This document shows, piece after piece, positions 21,612 to 29,850 of a DNA stretch of 64,000 nt. Every line of letters begins with the position of its first letter. The first letter of the stretch is position 1. The position numbers and the translations under genes are program-made. Source of the stretch: Euzebya rosea (lineage in GTDB: Bacteria; Actinomycetota; Nitriliruptoria; Euzebyales; Euzebyaceae); assembly GCF_003073135.1 (NCBI RefSeq), contig NZ_PGDQ01000008.1:124001-188000 (forward strand). Reading direction: 5' to 3'. The notes under the pieces are model-generated. The model was given only the letters and a program-made list of their open reading frames with translations, was not told where the DNA came from and searched no databases.

Positions 21612-22565
21612 TCACTTCGACTGCAGCCTCTCGAGGTACTTGATGAAGAAGACGGCCATGACGTTGACGACGACGAGCATCAGGACCCCGTACGCCGAGG
21701 CCAGCCCGGTCTGGAAGTTGCGGATCGCCAGCTTGTAGATGTGGAAGCTGAGGGTCTCCGTGGTGCCGCCGGGACCGCCGCCCGTGACGATCAGGACGAT
21801 GTCGAACAGCCGGAACGCGTCGATGACGCGGAAGAGGATCGCGATCAGGAGGATCGGCCACACGATCGGCAGGGTGATGCTCTTGAACTTGAACCAGTCG
21901 CTCGCCTGGTCGATGTCGGCTGCCTCGTACAGATAGGCGGGCACGGCGTTGAGGCCTGCCAGCGCGATCACCATGATGAACGGGGTCCATTGCCAGGTGT
22001 CGACGAAGATCAACGACACCAGCGCAACACCTTGCTGGCTGAGCCACTGCGGCCCGTCGACGCCGATCAGGGAGAGCGTGCCGTTGACCACCCCGAAGCT
22101 GGAGTCCAGCATCAGGCGCCAGAACGCCCCGACGATGACCGGTGACAGCATCATCGGGATGAGGAACAGCACGGTGAGGAAGCCCCCGCCGCGCTTCTGG
22201 CGATGGACGAGGTAGGCCAGGCCGAACCCGAGGACCGTCTGCAGGCCGACCGCGCCGATGACGAACAGCACGGTCGTGAGCGCCTTGGCCCGGACCTGGT
22301 CGCTGGTGAGCAGCCGGCCGTAGTTCTCCAGGCCCACGCCGTTGACGGCCTGGTTCCCGCTGGCGGAGAAGTCGGTGAACGACAGGACGAGGACGTACAG
22401 CAGCGGGAAGATGAACAACCCGAACAGCAGCAGCAGCGTCGGGGCCACCGACAGCCTGGCCAGCCAGCGGTCGGGCAGCCATCGCCAGCGCGCCGCCGCC
22501 GGTGGCGGAGCGAAGATCGGCGTCCGCCCTGCCACGTCTTCGGTCGGCGGCGCGCTGGCAGTCAT
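21612..22565 (-). CDS. ABC importer permease, MalF/UgpA type
   Basis: 317 residues. An extended, Pro/Ala-rich cytoplasmic N-terminus (about 40 residues) precedes six membrane helices. The coupling loop reads YLYEAADIDQASDWFKFKSITLPIVWP near residue 225. A Gly-rich extracellular turn VTGGGPGGTTETLSFHIYK is typical of carbohydrate and polyol permeases. The start ATG overlaps the stop of the binding-protein gene (TGATG). Confidence 0.92.
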   Translation of the reverse strand: MTASAPPTEDVAGRTPIFAPPPAAARWRWLPDRWLARLSVAPTLLLLFGLFIFPLLYVLVLSFTDFSASGNQAVNGVGLENYGRLLTSDQVRAKALTTVLFVIGAVGLQTVLGFGLAYLVHRQKRGGGFLTVLFLIPMMLSPVIVGAFWRLMLDSSFGVVNGTLSLIGVDGPQWLSQQGVALVSLIFVDTWQWTPFIMVIALAGLNAVPAYLYEAADIDQASDWFKFKSITLPIVWPILLIAILFRVIDAFRLFDIVLIVTGGGPGGTTETLSFHIYKLAIRNFQTGLASAYGVLMLVVVNVMAVFFIKYLERLQSK

Positions 22566-24040
22566 CAGATACCGCCGTCCAGGATCGTCTGTTCCTGCTC
22601 GGCCAGGGAGTCGAGGGCCTCCGCCGGTCCCTGCGTCCCCGTGATCGCGGCGTTCGCCTGGGTGGAGTGGACGTCGATCATCTGGAAGAACTCGGGGATG
22701 GCCCAGAAGTCCTTCAGGCTGTCCACGGAGTCGGTGAACGCCTGGTTCCACGGTCGCGCGCTCAGGAAGGCCTCGGAGTTGAGGGCGTCGGTCCGGGCGG
22801 GAACACCGCCGGCCTCGGCCCACATCTGCTGGACCTCCGCGCTCTGGAACCACTCCATGAACGCCAGCGCCTCCGCCTGGTTGGGCGAGTAGGCCGACAC
22901 GTGCATGCCCATGCCACCCATCGGGGAGACATCCGCGGCGCCGTCCGGCAGCTCGGCGAACCCGAGCTTCTCGAGGATCTCCTCCTCGGTGTCGCCGAGG
23001 GTGGAGTTGGCCGGGTCCTGCATGCCCTCGAGGCCCGCGACCCAGTTCATGCCCATGCAGGCCTGTCCCTGGTTGATCGCGGCGTTGACCTCGCCGATGA
23101 ACGCCGTCCCGACGCCGTCGGGTGCGAGCGGGACCATCTCGTTGACGAGCTGGTCGATGGCGGCGAGGCCGACCTCGTCGTTGATGATGCCCTCGACCTG
23201 TCCCTCGCCGTCCCAGATCTCACCGCCGTTCACCCAGATGACCTGGTTCAGCGTGATCCCTGCGGTGTCGTAGTCAGGCGCGCCGTGGAAGGCCAGGCCG
23301 GCCATGTCGGGGTTGTCCGCCTGACACTGCGCGGCGACCTCGAGCATCTCCTCCCAGCTGCCGGGCGGCTGCTCGCCGACGAGGTCCTTCCGGTAGACGA
23401 GCACCCAGGTATCGGCGAGCAGGGGCAGCCCGTAGACGTCCCCGTCTGGGTCGAACTGTCCGTCCGGTGCGACCGGGTACTGCGAGTACGCGGCCAGGAG
23501 GTTCGACGGGTAGGCGTCGAGGTCGATGTTGTCGTTGGCGAACTCCGTCAGGGTGGCGATGTGGTTCCCGGTCACGGCCTCGCCGATGAACTGGCTGTCG
23601 AGGATGGGGATGTCGAAGCTGGTCTCGCCGGCGGCGAACTGGGTGAAGATCGCGTCGTGCCACTGGCCGAACGGCACCGTCTCGACCTCGAAGCTGATGT
23701 TCGGATCCACCTCGGCGTAGTGGGTGTTGGCGAACTCCTCCAGCGCCTGGGCTGGTGCCCATTCGAACCACACCATGCGCAGGGTGACCTCCTCGTCGGA
23801 GGAGGCATCCTCCTGGCCGGGGTCCTCCTGATCGGTACCGTCCTGATCAGCACCGTCCTGATCGGCACCGTCGCCGTCGTCCTGGCCGGCGTCGGCCTGG
23901 CCGGTTTCGCTGTCCGACGCGGGAGGGTCAGCGCCCTCCCCGGCGGATCCGTCACCGCAGGCAACGGCCAGCAGCGCAAGGGTCAGGGCCATCACCAGCA
24001 GGCGGTGCAGGCGGAAGCGGGCGTGGGGGGTTGCGATCAT
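22565..24040 (-). CDS. Extracellular solute-binding lipoprotein of the ABC importer
   Basis: 491 residues. A lipoprotein signal ends at AVACG, followed by an acidic low-complexity linker of about 60 residues rich in Asp, Gln and Gly with near-repeats of DQDGADQDGTDQ. The folded domain begins at VTLRMVWFEWAPAQALEEFA and has the family 1 (carbohydrate/polyol) fold, with clamp motifs YGLPLLADTWVLVYRKDL and WEEMLEVAAQ. It delivers substrate to the permeases; the substrate is probably a sugar, polyol or derivative, but cannot be read from sequence. It is first of the transporter genes, 38 bases after the hydrolase gene. Confidence 0.92.
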   Translation of the reverse strand: MIATPHARFRLHRLLVMALTLALLAVACGDGSAGEGADPPASDSETGQADAGQDDGDGADQDGADQDGTDQEDPGQEDASSDEEVTLRMVWFEWAPAQALEEFANTHYAEVDPNISFEVETVPFGQWHDAIFTQFAAGETSFDIPILDSQFIGEAVTGNHIATLTEFANDNIDLDAYPSNLLAAYSQYPVAPDGQFDPDGDVYGLPLLADTWVLVYRKDLVGEQPPGSWEEMLEVAAQCQADNPDMAGLAFHGAPDYDTAGITLNQVIWVNGGEIWDGEGQVEGIINDEVGLAAIDQLVNEMVPLAPDGVGTAFIGEVNAAINQGQACMGMNWVAGLEGMQDPANSTLGDTEEEILEKLGFAELPDGAADVSPMGGMGMHVSAYSPNQAEALAFMEWFQSAEVQQMWAEAGGVPARTDALNSEAFLSARPWNQAFTDSVDSLKDFWAIPEFFQMIDVHSTQANAAITGTQGPAEALDSLAEQEQTILDGGI

Positions 24041-24078
24041 CTGTCGGCTCCTGGATCGGGGTCGTGTCTGGCTCGGGT

Positions 24079-25023
24079 TCAGCTGGCGAGCAGGTCGGTC
24101 AGGGCAGCGAGGTCGGCGGTGATGGCCTGCACGGCAGGCGGTACGGCGTCCATCAGGGCGTAGGCGTGCACCAGGCCGTCGTGGCGGCGATGGACGGTGG
24201 GCACTCCGGCGTCGAGCAGGCGGTGGGCGTAGGCATCGCCCTCGTCGCGGAGCGGGTCATGGCCTGCGGTCGTCACGACGGCGGGCGGCAGGCCGGTGAG
24301 GTCCTCGGCGGCCAGCGGGGAGGCGTCGGGATCGTCGGCCGGGGCACCGTAGTGGCCGATGAACCAGGCCATCGTGGCCGCCGTCAGGCCCTTGCCCGTC
24401 GCCATCTCGACGTAGGAGGCGTGCGACATGGTCAGGTCGGTCACGGGGTAGAGCAGCAGCTGCCCGGCCAGCGACGGACCTCCGGCGTCCCGAGCTCGCC
24501 GCGCGATGACCGCGGCCATCGCGCCACCGGCGCTGTCCCCGGCGACCACCAGCGCATCGGGGTCCCCGCCGAGTTCGCCGACGTGTGCGGCCACCCAGCG
24601 GGTCGCCGCCTCACCATCCTCGATCGCCGCTGGGAAGGGGTGTTCAGGCGCCAGGGAGTAGTCCACGGCCACGACCACCGCCGGAAGTGCCGCCGAGATC
24701 CGGCGGCACAGCGCCTCGTGGGTGTCGAGATCGCCGATGACCCAGCCACCGCCACGGAAGAACACCACCGTCGCCACGGCAGGGCGTGCCGCTGGCTCGG
24801 GGCGGTGGATGCGCAGCACGACGGTCCGATCGCCGACCTCGATCGCCCGGTCGGCGACGCTGCCGGGGGGAGGGGGGCGGTGGTCGGCCCCGCGCCGGGC
24901 AGCCGCGACCGCCGTGAACTGGGCACGGGCGTCGGCCGGTGTCAGCTCTTCGTAGGGGCGCAGGCCCATCGCGGCGCTGTCTGCCAGGTGGGCGGCGACC
25001 GCGGGGTGGAGGTTCGTCGACAT
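24079..25023 (-). CDS. HSL-type alpha/beta hydrolase with altered oxyanion motif
   Basis: 314 residues of the hormone-sensitive-lipase (family IV) group. The nucleophile is Ser164 in AGDSAGGAMA, the acid is in AGHDPLRDEG and the His in DGLVHAYALM, so the triad is complete. The family's oxyanion motif HGGGW is RGGGW here (Arg90, codon CGT), an unusual change in an otherwise intact enzyme. Probably a cytosolic carboxylesterase releasing the imported compound from an ester or lactone. The gene lies between the SDR gene (25 bases upstream) and the transporter genes. Start at ATG 25023. Confidence 0.88.
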   Translation of the reverse strand: MSTNLHPAVAAHLADSAAMGLRPYEELTPADARAQFTAVAAARRGADHRPPPPGSVADRAIEVGDRTVVLRIHRPEPAARPAVATVVFFRGGGWVIGDLDTHEALCRRISAALPAVVVAVDYSLAPEHPFPAAIEDGEAATRWVAAHVGELGGDPDALVVAGDSAGGAMAAVIARRARDAGGPSLAGQLLLYPVTDLTMSHASYVEMATGKGLTAATMAWFIGHYGAPADDPDASPLAAEDLTGLPPAVVTTAGHDPLRDEGDAYAHRLLDAGVPTVHRRHDGLVHAYALMDAVPPAVQAITADLAALTDLLAS

Positions 25024-25048
25024 GATCGTGGGATGGCCGCGCGGGCGA

Positions 25049-25834
25049 TCAGACGTCGCGGCCGCCGTCGACCTCGAGGCCGTGGCCGGTGACGAGCGAC
25101 GACTCGTCGGAGGCCAGGTACACCGCGGCCCACGCGATGTCGTCGGGGGTGGACATGCGACCCAGCGGGATGGTGCCCACGACCGCGGCACGGCGGTCGT
25201 TGTCCATCTCCTCCTCACCGGTGAAGACCTTCAGCATGCCGGTCTCGCCCATGACGGGATTGATGGCGTTGACCCGGATCCGGTCCGGTGCCAGCTCCAG
25301 CGCGAGGGTCTTGGTCAGGTTGAGGGTGAAGGCCTTGGAGGCGTTGTAGAGGTTCAGCAGCGGCCTCGGGCGCACCGCGGCGGTCGATGCCGTGTTGATG
25401 ATGACGCCACCTCCCTGCGCCTTCATGACCGGCACGACGGCCCGACATCCCGCGAAGACGCCGTACATGTTCACGGCAACGAGCTGATCGAAGAGCTCGT
25501 CGGTGGCGTCCTCGATCCTCGTCGGGGCCTGGGCGATGCCCGCGTTGTTCACCATGACGTCCACGCGGCCCCATCGATCCACGGCGAGACCCACCGCGCG
25601 CCTGACGTCGGCGTCGGCCGTGACGTCGGTGGCGGCGGCGATGGCGTCGTGCCCCGCCTCCCGCAGGTCCTTGGCAACCACCTCGACGTTCTCGCCGTCG
25701 AGATCGGCAAGGAGCACACGGGCACCCTCGGCGCAGAAGCGTCGGGCGATGCCCTCGCCGAAGCCCGCGGCGGCGCCCGTGACGACCGCGACCTTGCCCG
25801 CCAGTCGACCCCCTGGAGCGGCCCCGTCAGCCAC
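25049..25834 (-). CDS. SDR-family NAD(P)-dependent dehydrogenase
   Basis: 261 residues, classical short-chain dehydrogenase length. Cofactor motif TGAAAGFGEG at residues 19-28, DLDG at the end of the second strand favouring NAD(H), the NNAGIAQ motif, catalytic Ser in NTASTAAV and YNASK as the Tyr-Lys pair, and the C-terminal VTGHGLEVDGG. It probably oxidises an alcohol of the imported substrate. It overlaps the DJ-1/PfpI gene by 8 bases, showing tight operon structure. Confidence 0.92.
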   Translation of the reverse strand: MADGAAPGGRLAGKVAVVTGAAAGFGEGIARRFCAEGARVLLADLDGENVEVVAKDLREAGHDAIAAATDVTADADVRRAVGLAVDRWGRVDVMVNNAGIAQAPTRIEDATDELFDQLVAVNMYGVFAGCRAVVPVMKAQGGGVIINTASTAAVRPRPLLNLYNASKAFTLNLTKTLALELAPDRIRVNAINPVMGETGMLKVFTGEEEMDNDRRAAVVGTIPLGRMSTPDDIAWAAVYLASDESSLVTGHGLEVDGGRDV

Positions 25835-26405
25835 GGGACGCCTCGGATTCCAGGTGGGCCTCCAGGACGGCCATGAAGGCCCGCGACCACTCGGGGAGGT
25901 CCGGCCAGCCGGTGCAGGACACGATCTTGCCGTCCACGACGTCCTTGCCCGCGCGATAGATCGCCCCGGAGTTGACGATGTCGCTCTCCAGCGGCGGGTA
26001 CCCGGAGGTGGTCCGTCCCGAGAGCAGGCCGAACGCCTGCGGCACCTGCGTGCCGTGGCAGATCAGGCCGATCGGCTTGTCCTCGTCGAAGAAGTGTCGG
26101 GTGATGCGCTCGCAGTCGGGGTCCAGGCGAATCCACTCCGGCGCACGCCCACCGGGGATGACGATGGCGGCGTAGTCCTCGGGCCGGACGTCGGCGAAGG
26201 TGACGTCCACGGGCAGGTGTCGCCCCGGCCGCTCGGTGTAGGCGTCCCACCCGTCCTCGAAGTCGTGGACGACCAGCTTGATGAGCTTCGACGTGGGAGA
26301 GGCAACCACCGCGTCGTATCCGGCCTCCCGCAGCCGGAAGATCGGGTACATCGCGTCGAGGTCCTCTGCGGCGTCCCCAGCGAGGATCAGCACCTTGGCG
26401 GGCAT
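25827..26405 (-). CDS. DJ-1/PfpI-family protein
   Basis: 192 residues. Start ATG has an AAGGAG site at the ideal distance. The nucleophile elbow reads GLICHGTQV with the catalytic Cys, and the conserved Glu lies in GDAAEDLDAMY. Family members act as proteases, isonitrile hydratases, glyoxalase III or deglycases. Large active-site differences make the activity unpredictable; a role in detoxifying a reactive aldehyde made by the pathway fits the neighbours. First gene of the ten-gene operon, with a palindromic operator 36-51 bases upstream. Confidence 0.88.
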   Translation of the reverse strand: MPAKVLILAGDAAEDLDAMYPIFRLREAGYDAVVASPTSKLIKLVVHDFEDGWDAYTERPGRHLPVDVTFADVRPEDYAAIVIPGGRAPEWIRLDPDCERITRHFFDEDKPIGLICHGTQVPQAFGLLSGRTTSGYPPLESDIVNSGAIYRAGKDVVDGKIVSCTGWPDLPEWSRAFMAVLEAHLESEASRG

Positions 26406-26440
26406 GGCTCGGCTCCTTGAATCGACAATCGTTGACTTGC

Positions 26441-26456
26441 AGATTGTTGACAATCT
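26441..26456 (-). promoter_or_regulatory. Palindromic GntR-type operator before the catabolic operon
   Basis: AGATTGTTGACAATCT is a perfect dyad with 7-bp arms and two central bases. On the minus strand it overlaps a candidate -10 (TAGATT) lying 18 bases after a weak -35 (TTGCGC). A further half-like sequence GACAATC is at 26424-26430. The same core recurs at 27271-27284. Confidence 0.75.
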
Positions 26457-26528
26457 AGGAGCAGACTTTGTCGTTGCGCAAGACAAATTATCGAGAATCC
26501 GACCACCCGCGCTCGGACACCCCGTGTC

Positions 26529-27224
26529 TCAGAGCTCGGGGAACAGCACCCCGTCGTCCCCCAGCTGCAGCACGACCGCTCGCCGCATGTGCCCGTGCAC
26601 CAGGGCCAGCGCGGCGGCTTCGTCGCCGGACCGGATGGCCTCCACGAGGTCCTGGTGCTGGGGGACGATTTCCGCGGGCACCGGATAGGCGGGCTTCAAC
26701 CGCATGAGGCACATCCGCGTCTCGACGAGCAGCGTCGCGAACATGCGTGCGAGGCGCTTGCTGCCCGAGGCTGCCACCAGCGCTTCGTGGAAGCGCAGGT
26801 CGACCCTCGCGATCCGCTTCCAGTCGCCGTCCCGGGCCGCCGCGGCCAGGTCCTCCGCCGCAGCCTCGAGCTCCTGCAGTCCCCGCCCGCCGCCGGCCAT
26901 GATCAGCCTGACCGCGGCGGCCTCGGTGACCGCACGACAGCGGTACACGTCGAGCACGTCCTCCGGCTCGAGGGTCGCCACGAACACGCCGCGCCCACGG
27001 TGCGACACGAGCACGCCCTGGGCCACCAGGCGCTGGAGGGCTTCCCGGATCGGGCCGCGGCTGACCCCCAGCCGCTCCGCGAGTCGCGCCTCGGTGAGCT
27101 TGGACCCGGCAGGGATGCTGCCGTCCATGATCCCCTCCAGGATGCGGTCGGCGATGAGCGCGTTGGTCGGGGCTGCCGCGAGCGGCTGGAGGTTGTCGAA
27201 AGCGGTCACGGGGCGTACTCCCAT
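26529..27224 (-). CDS. GntR-family (FadR subfamily) transcriptional regulator
   Basis: 231 residues from an ATG with GGAGGT 7 bases upstream. The winged helix spans residues about 18-80, with the typical KLTEARLAERLGVSRGPIRE and ALQRLVAQGVLVSHRGRGVF. The remainder is the all-helical FCD effector domain; probable metal/ligand residues lie in RVDLRFHEALVAASG and VPQHQDLVEAI. FadR/FCD regulators usually repress catabolic genes until a carboxylic acid or sugar acid binds. Identical palindromic cores on both sides of this gene suggest it controls the operon downstream, itself, and the divergent aldehyde dehydrogenase. Confidence 0.9.
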   Translation of the reverse strand: MGVRPVTAFDNLQPLAAAPTNALIADRILEGIMDGSIPAGSKLTEARLAERLGVSRGPIREALQRLVAQGVLVSHRGRGVFVATLEPEDVLDVYRCRAVTEAAAVRLIMAGGGRGLQELEAAAEDLAAAARDGDWKRIARVDLRFHEALVAASGSKRLARMFATLLVETRMCLMRLKPAYPVPAEIVPQHQDLVEAIRSGDEAAALALVHGHMRRAVVLQLGDDGVLFPEL

Positions 27225-27267
27225 TCGCACGCACCTCCGACGGGACATCACCGAGGCACGGTCTTTA

Positions 27268-27288
27268 GTAGATTGTTGACAATCGTAC
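27268..27288. promoter_or_regulatory. Palindromic operator in the gntR/aldehyde dehydrogenase divergent promoter
   Basis: The core GATTGTTGACAATC (27271-27284) is a 6-bp-arm dyad, GATTGT-TG-ACAATC, flanked by GTA on both sides. It matches the site at 26441-26456 over 15 consecutive bases. It lies 44 bases upstream of gntR and about 60 upstream of the dehydrogenase start, placing both under one regulator. Confidence 0.75.
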
Positions 27289-27344
27289 AGGCGCTCTGGT
27301 TGTGTGGGAACTCGCCACCCTATCGCCTCGCCGAAAGCGTCCCT

Positions 27345-28766
27345 GTGAACACCGTGCCCACGTCCGCGCCCGTCGGGGATGACCCAGTCGTCGTGCGCAA
27401 CCCCTTCGACGGCAGCGTCCTCGGCCGTGTGCCCCGTCACGGTCCAGAGGACGTGGACCGTGCCTGCACCGCCGCCCAGCAGATGCTCGAGGCCAACCTG
27501 CGAGGCGACATCTTCCCCCAGCACGCACGCGCGTCGACCCTGGATCGTGCGGCGGTGCTGCTGGACGCGCAGTCCGATGCGTTCGCACGGCTGATCAGCG
27601 GCGAGGCAGGGAAGCCGATCACCGCCGCCAGGGGGGAGGTGGCACGCTGCATCGACACACTGCGCTTCTCCGCGGCCGAGGCGCGTTCGCTGGTCGGGGA
27701 GATGGTCCCGATGGAGGCGTCCGAACCGGGGGCCGGTCGCCTGGGGTTCGCGCTGCGTGTCCCGCTCGGCGTCGTCGCCGCCATCACCCCGTTCAACTTC
27801 CCGCTCAACCTCGTGGCGCACAAGGTCGCCCCAGCCGTCGCGGCCGGCTGCCCCGTCGTGCTGAAGCCAGCCCCCCAGACCCCACTGACCTCCTTGCGCT
27901 TCGTGGCGCTCCTCGAGGAGGCCGGCATGCCGGCCGGCTGGGTGCAGACGCTGACCGATGGCGGCCGAGAGGCCGGCGAGCCGTTGGTCACCCACCCTGT
28001 GCCGCGCATGGTCACGTTCACCGGCAGCGTCGGGGTGGGCTGGGCCATCGCGGCTGCTGCCCCGAGGAAGCGGGTTGCGCTCGAGCTCGGCTCCAACGCC
28101 CCGGTCATCGTGACGGCCGATGCCGACGTCGGCCTGGTCGCCGGGAAGGTACGTGCCGGTGGCTTCGCCTACGCCGGCCAGAGCTGCATCTCCGTCCAGC
28201 GGGTCCTCGTCGACCGGACGATCCACGCAGACCTCCGCGATGCCCTCACCCGCGAGGTGGGGCAGATCGTCGTCGGGGATCCAGCGCTCGAGGCCACCGA
28301 GGTCGGGCCGATGATCTCCGATCGCGAGACCCAGCGCCTGCAGGGGTGGATCGACGACGCGGCGGCGGCCGGTGCGACCGTGCTCGTCGGCGGGAAGGTC
28401 GACGACGGCATCATGCTGCCCACCGTCATCGACGACCCGCCGGCCGATGCGGATCTCTGCCGGAGGGAGGCCTTCGGGCCGGTGGTCGTCATCATCCCGT
28501 TCGACACCCTCGACGAGGCGTTCGCCATCGCCAACGACACCGACTTCGGGCTGCACGCGTCGGTCTTCACCGATGACCTCGGCGTCGCGATGAGGGCCGT
28601 CCGCGAGCTGGACTTCGGCGGGGTCGTCGTCAATGACGTCCCGACGGTCCGGGTCGACCAGCAGCCCTACGGCGGGGTACGTGACGCCGGCAACACCCGT
28701 GAGGGGCCTGCGCACACCGTGCGCGAGATGACCGAGCTCCGTTTCGTGTCCCTGCCCTTCGCCTGA
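27345..28766 (+). CDS. NAD(P)-dependent aldehyde dehydrogenase
   Basis: 473 residues from GTG. The family oxidises aldehydes to acids through a thiohemiacetal. Visible are the cofactor region ITPFNFPLNLVAHKVAPA, FTGSVGVGWAIA, the general base Glu in ALELGSNAPVI and the catalytic Cys in AYAGQSCISVQRV. The QSCISVQR form is typical of glyceraldehyde/lactaldehyde-type dehydrogenases. It is divergent from gntR with a shared operator and is thus probably the oxidation step of the same pathway. Open reading extends far upstream but covers gntR in antisense. Confidence 0.9.
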   Translation: MNTVPTSAPVGDDPVVVRNPFDGSVLGRVPRHGPEDVDRACTAAQQMLEANLRGDIFPQHARASTLDRAAVLLDAQSDAFARLISGEAGKPITAARGEVARCIDTLRFSAAEARSLVGEMVPMEASEPGAGRLGFALRVPLGVVAAITPFNFPLNLVAHKVAPAVAAGCPVVLKPAPQTPLTSLRFVALLEEAGMPAGWVQTLTDGGREAGEPLVTHPVPRMVTFTGSVGVGWAIAAAAPRKRVALELGSNAPVIVTADADVGLVAGKVRAGGFAYAGQSCISVQRVLVDRTIHADLRDALTREVGQIVVGDPALEATEVGPMISDRETQRLQGWIDDAAAAGATVLVGGKVDDGIMLPTVIDDPPADADLCRREAFGPVVVIIPFDTLDEAFAIANDTDFGLHASVFTDDLGVAMRAVRELDFGGVVVNDVPTVRVDQQPYGGVRDAGNTREGPAHTVREMTELRFVSLPFA

Positions 28767-28892
28767 GCCGCGCGGCATCGTTCGTCGGCGACGCTCCTCC
28801 GTGGACCTCCCGCTGGCGCGATCGGTGATCTCGTGCGACAGGTCGTGCGTCGATTCGACGCGGCGTCGACACAGGACCCCCTGTTCGTCTCG

Positions 28893-29828
28893 TCAGCCGC
28901 CGAGCAGCGAGGGCAGGGGCGCGGCGACGAAGAGGAGCATCAACGGGGCGAGCAGGCCGATGATCGGCAGCAGCAGGGTCGCCCGCCGCCTGGTCGCCTC
29001 GCGTCGCAGGCGGGTCAGGTGGTGTTCGCGGCCCTCGCGAGCGAGGCGAAGCAGCTCGGGCGCCACGTCCAGCCCGTAACGCATCCCACCGGCGAGCAGC
29101 CGGTACAGGCGAGCCGCCTCGGGTTCGGGTGTGGTCGACGCCAGCGTCTCGAGCGCGTCCTCCAGCGGCCTGCCGGCACGGTGCTGGGAGAGCGCATCCC
29201 CGAGGTCGTCGGCGACCAGTCCGTGACAGCGATCTGCGGTTGCCACGAGCGCGGTGGTGATCGAACCGCCGGCGCGCGCCCGCATCGCCAGCAGCTGGGC
29301 GACGGGGGGCAGCTCGGCGCGCATCCGTTCACGACGACGGGTGATGGCACGGTCGACCGCACCGCTGGGCCGCGCGACCCCGGCAACCAGTCCCACCACA
29401 CCGAGGGCGACCGTCCCCACCCCCGACAGGCCCACCGCGGTGCCGGCTGCGGTGGCGGCGACGATCCCGATGACACCAGCCAGCACCTGGCGGACCCGGT
29501 GCTCGCCGACCAGCCGCTGCTCCGGCACGGCGTAGACCTTGGCCTGCACCAGCCTTCGATGCAGCGCGTCGTCGGCGTCCCCACGCAACAGCAGGAGCTC
29601 GACCGCACGCTCCAGCAGCCCGCCGAGTCCGGCCCGCCCCGGCGCCACCTCACCCGAGGCGATTCGGACCGAGCGGGCATCGACGGGCCGGCCGAGCGCG
29701 CTCAGCGACGACAGGGCGTACGGGCGGACGCGTCCGGCCAGCCGGCGCTTCGGCCGCAGGACCGTCCAGATCACCGAGGCCACGAAGGCGCCGGTGGCCG
29801 TGGCGGCCAGCAGGTCCACGCCGGTCAT
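28893..29828 (-). CDS. tadC: Tad pilus inner-membrane platform protein TadC-like
   Basis: 311 residues with hydrophobic helices near both ends and in the middle (about 7-25, 110-160, 283-308) and a cytoplasmic type II secretion F domain in between, recognisable from ELPPVAQLLAMRARAGGSITTAL and MRYGLDVAPELLRLAREGREHHL. TadB and TadC form the platform that couples the TadA ATPase to pilin extrusion. It follows tadB by 22 bases and ends the tadB-tadC unit. Confidence 0.85.
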   Translation of the reverse strand: MTGVDLLAATATGAFVASVIWTVLRPKRRLAGRVRPYALSSLSALGRPVDARSVRIASGEVAPGRAGLGGLLERAVELLLLRGDADDALHRRLVQAKVYAVPEQRLVGEHRVRQVLAGVIGIVAATAAGTAVGLSGVGTVALGVVGLVAGVARPSGAVDRAITRRRERMRAELPPVAQLLAMRARAGGSITTALVATADRCHGLVADDLGDALSQHRAGRPLEDALETLASTTPEPEAARLYRLLAGGMRYGLDVAPELLRLAREGREHHLTRLRREATRRRATLLLPIIGLLAPLMLLFVAAPLPSLLGG

Positions 29829-29850
29829 GCCGTCACCGGTCGGAGGGAGC

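Noticed and set aside
27225-28778. An upstream extension of the GntR protein reading through the aldehyde dehydrogenase region.
   Set aside because: It is antisense of the dehydrogenase; the HTH domain begins shortly after the ATG at 27224, which has a good ribosome site.
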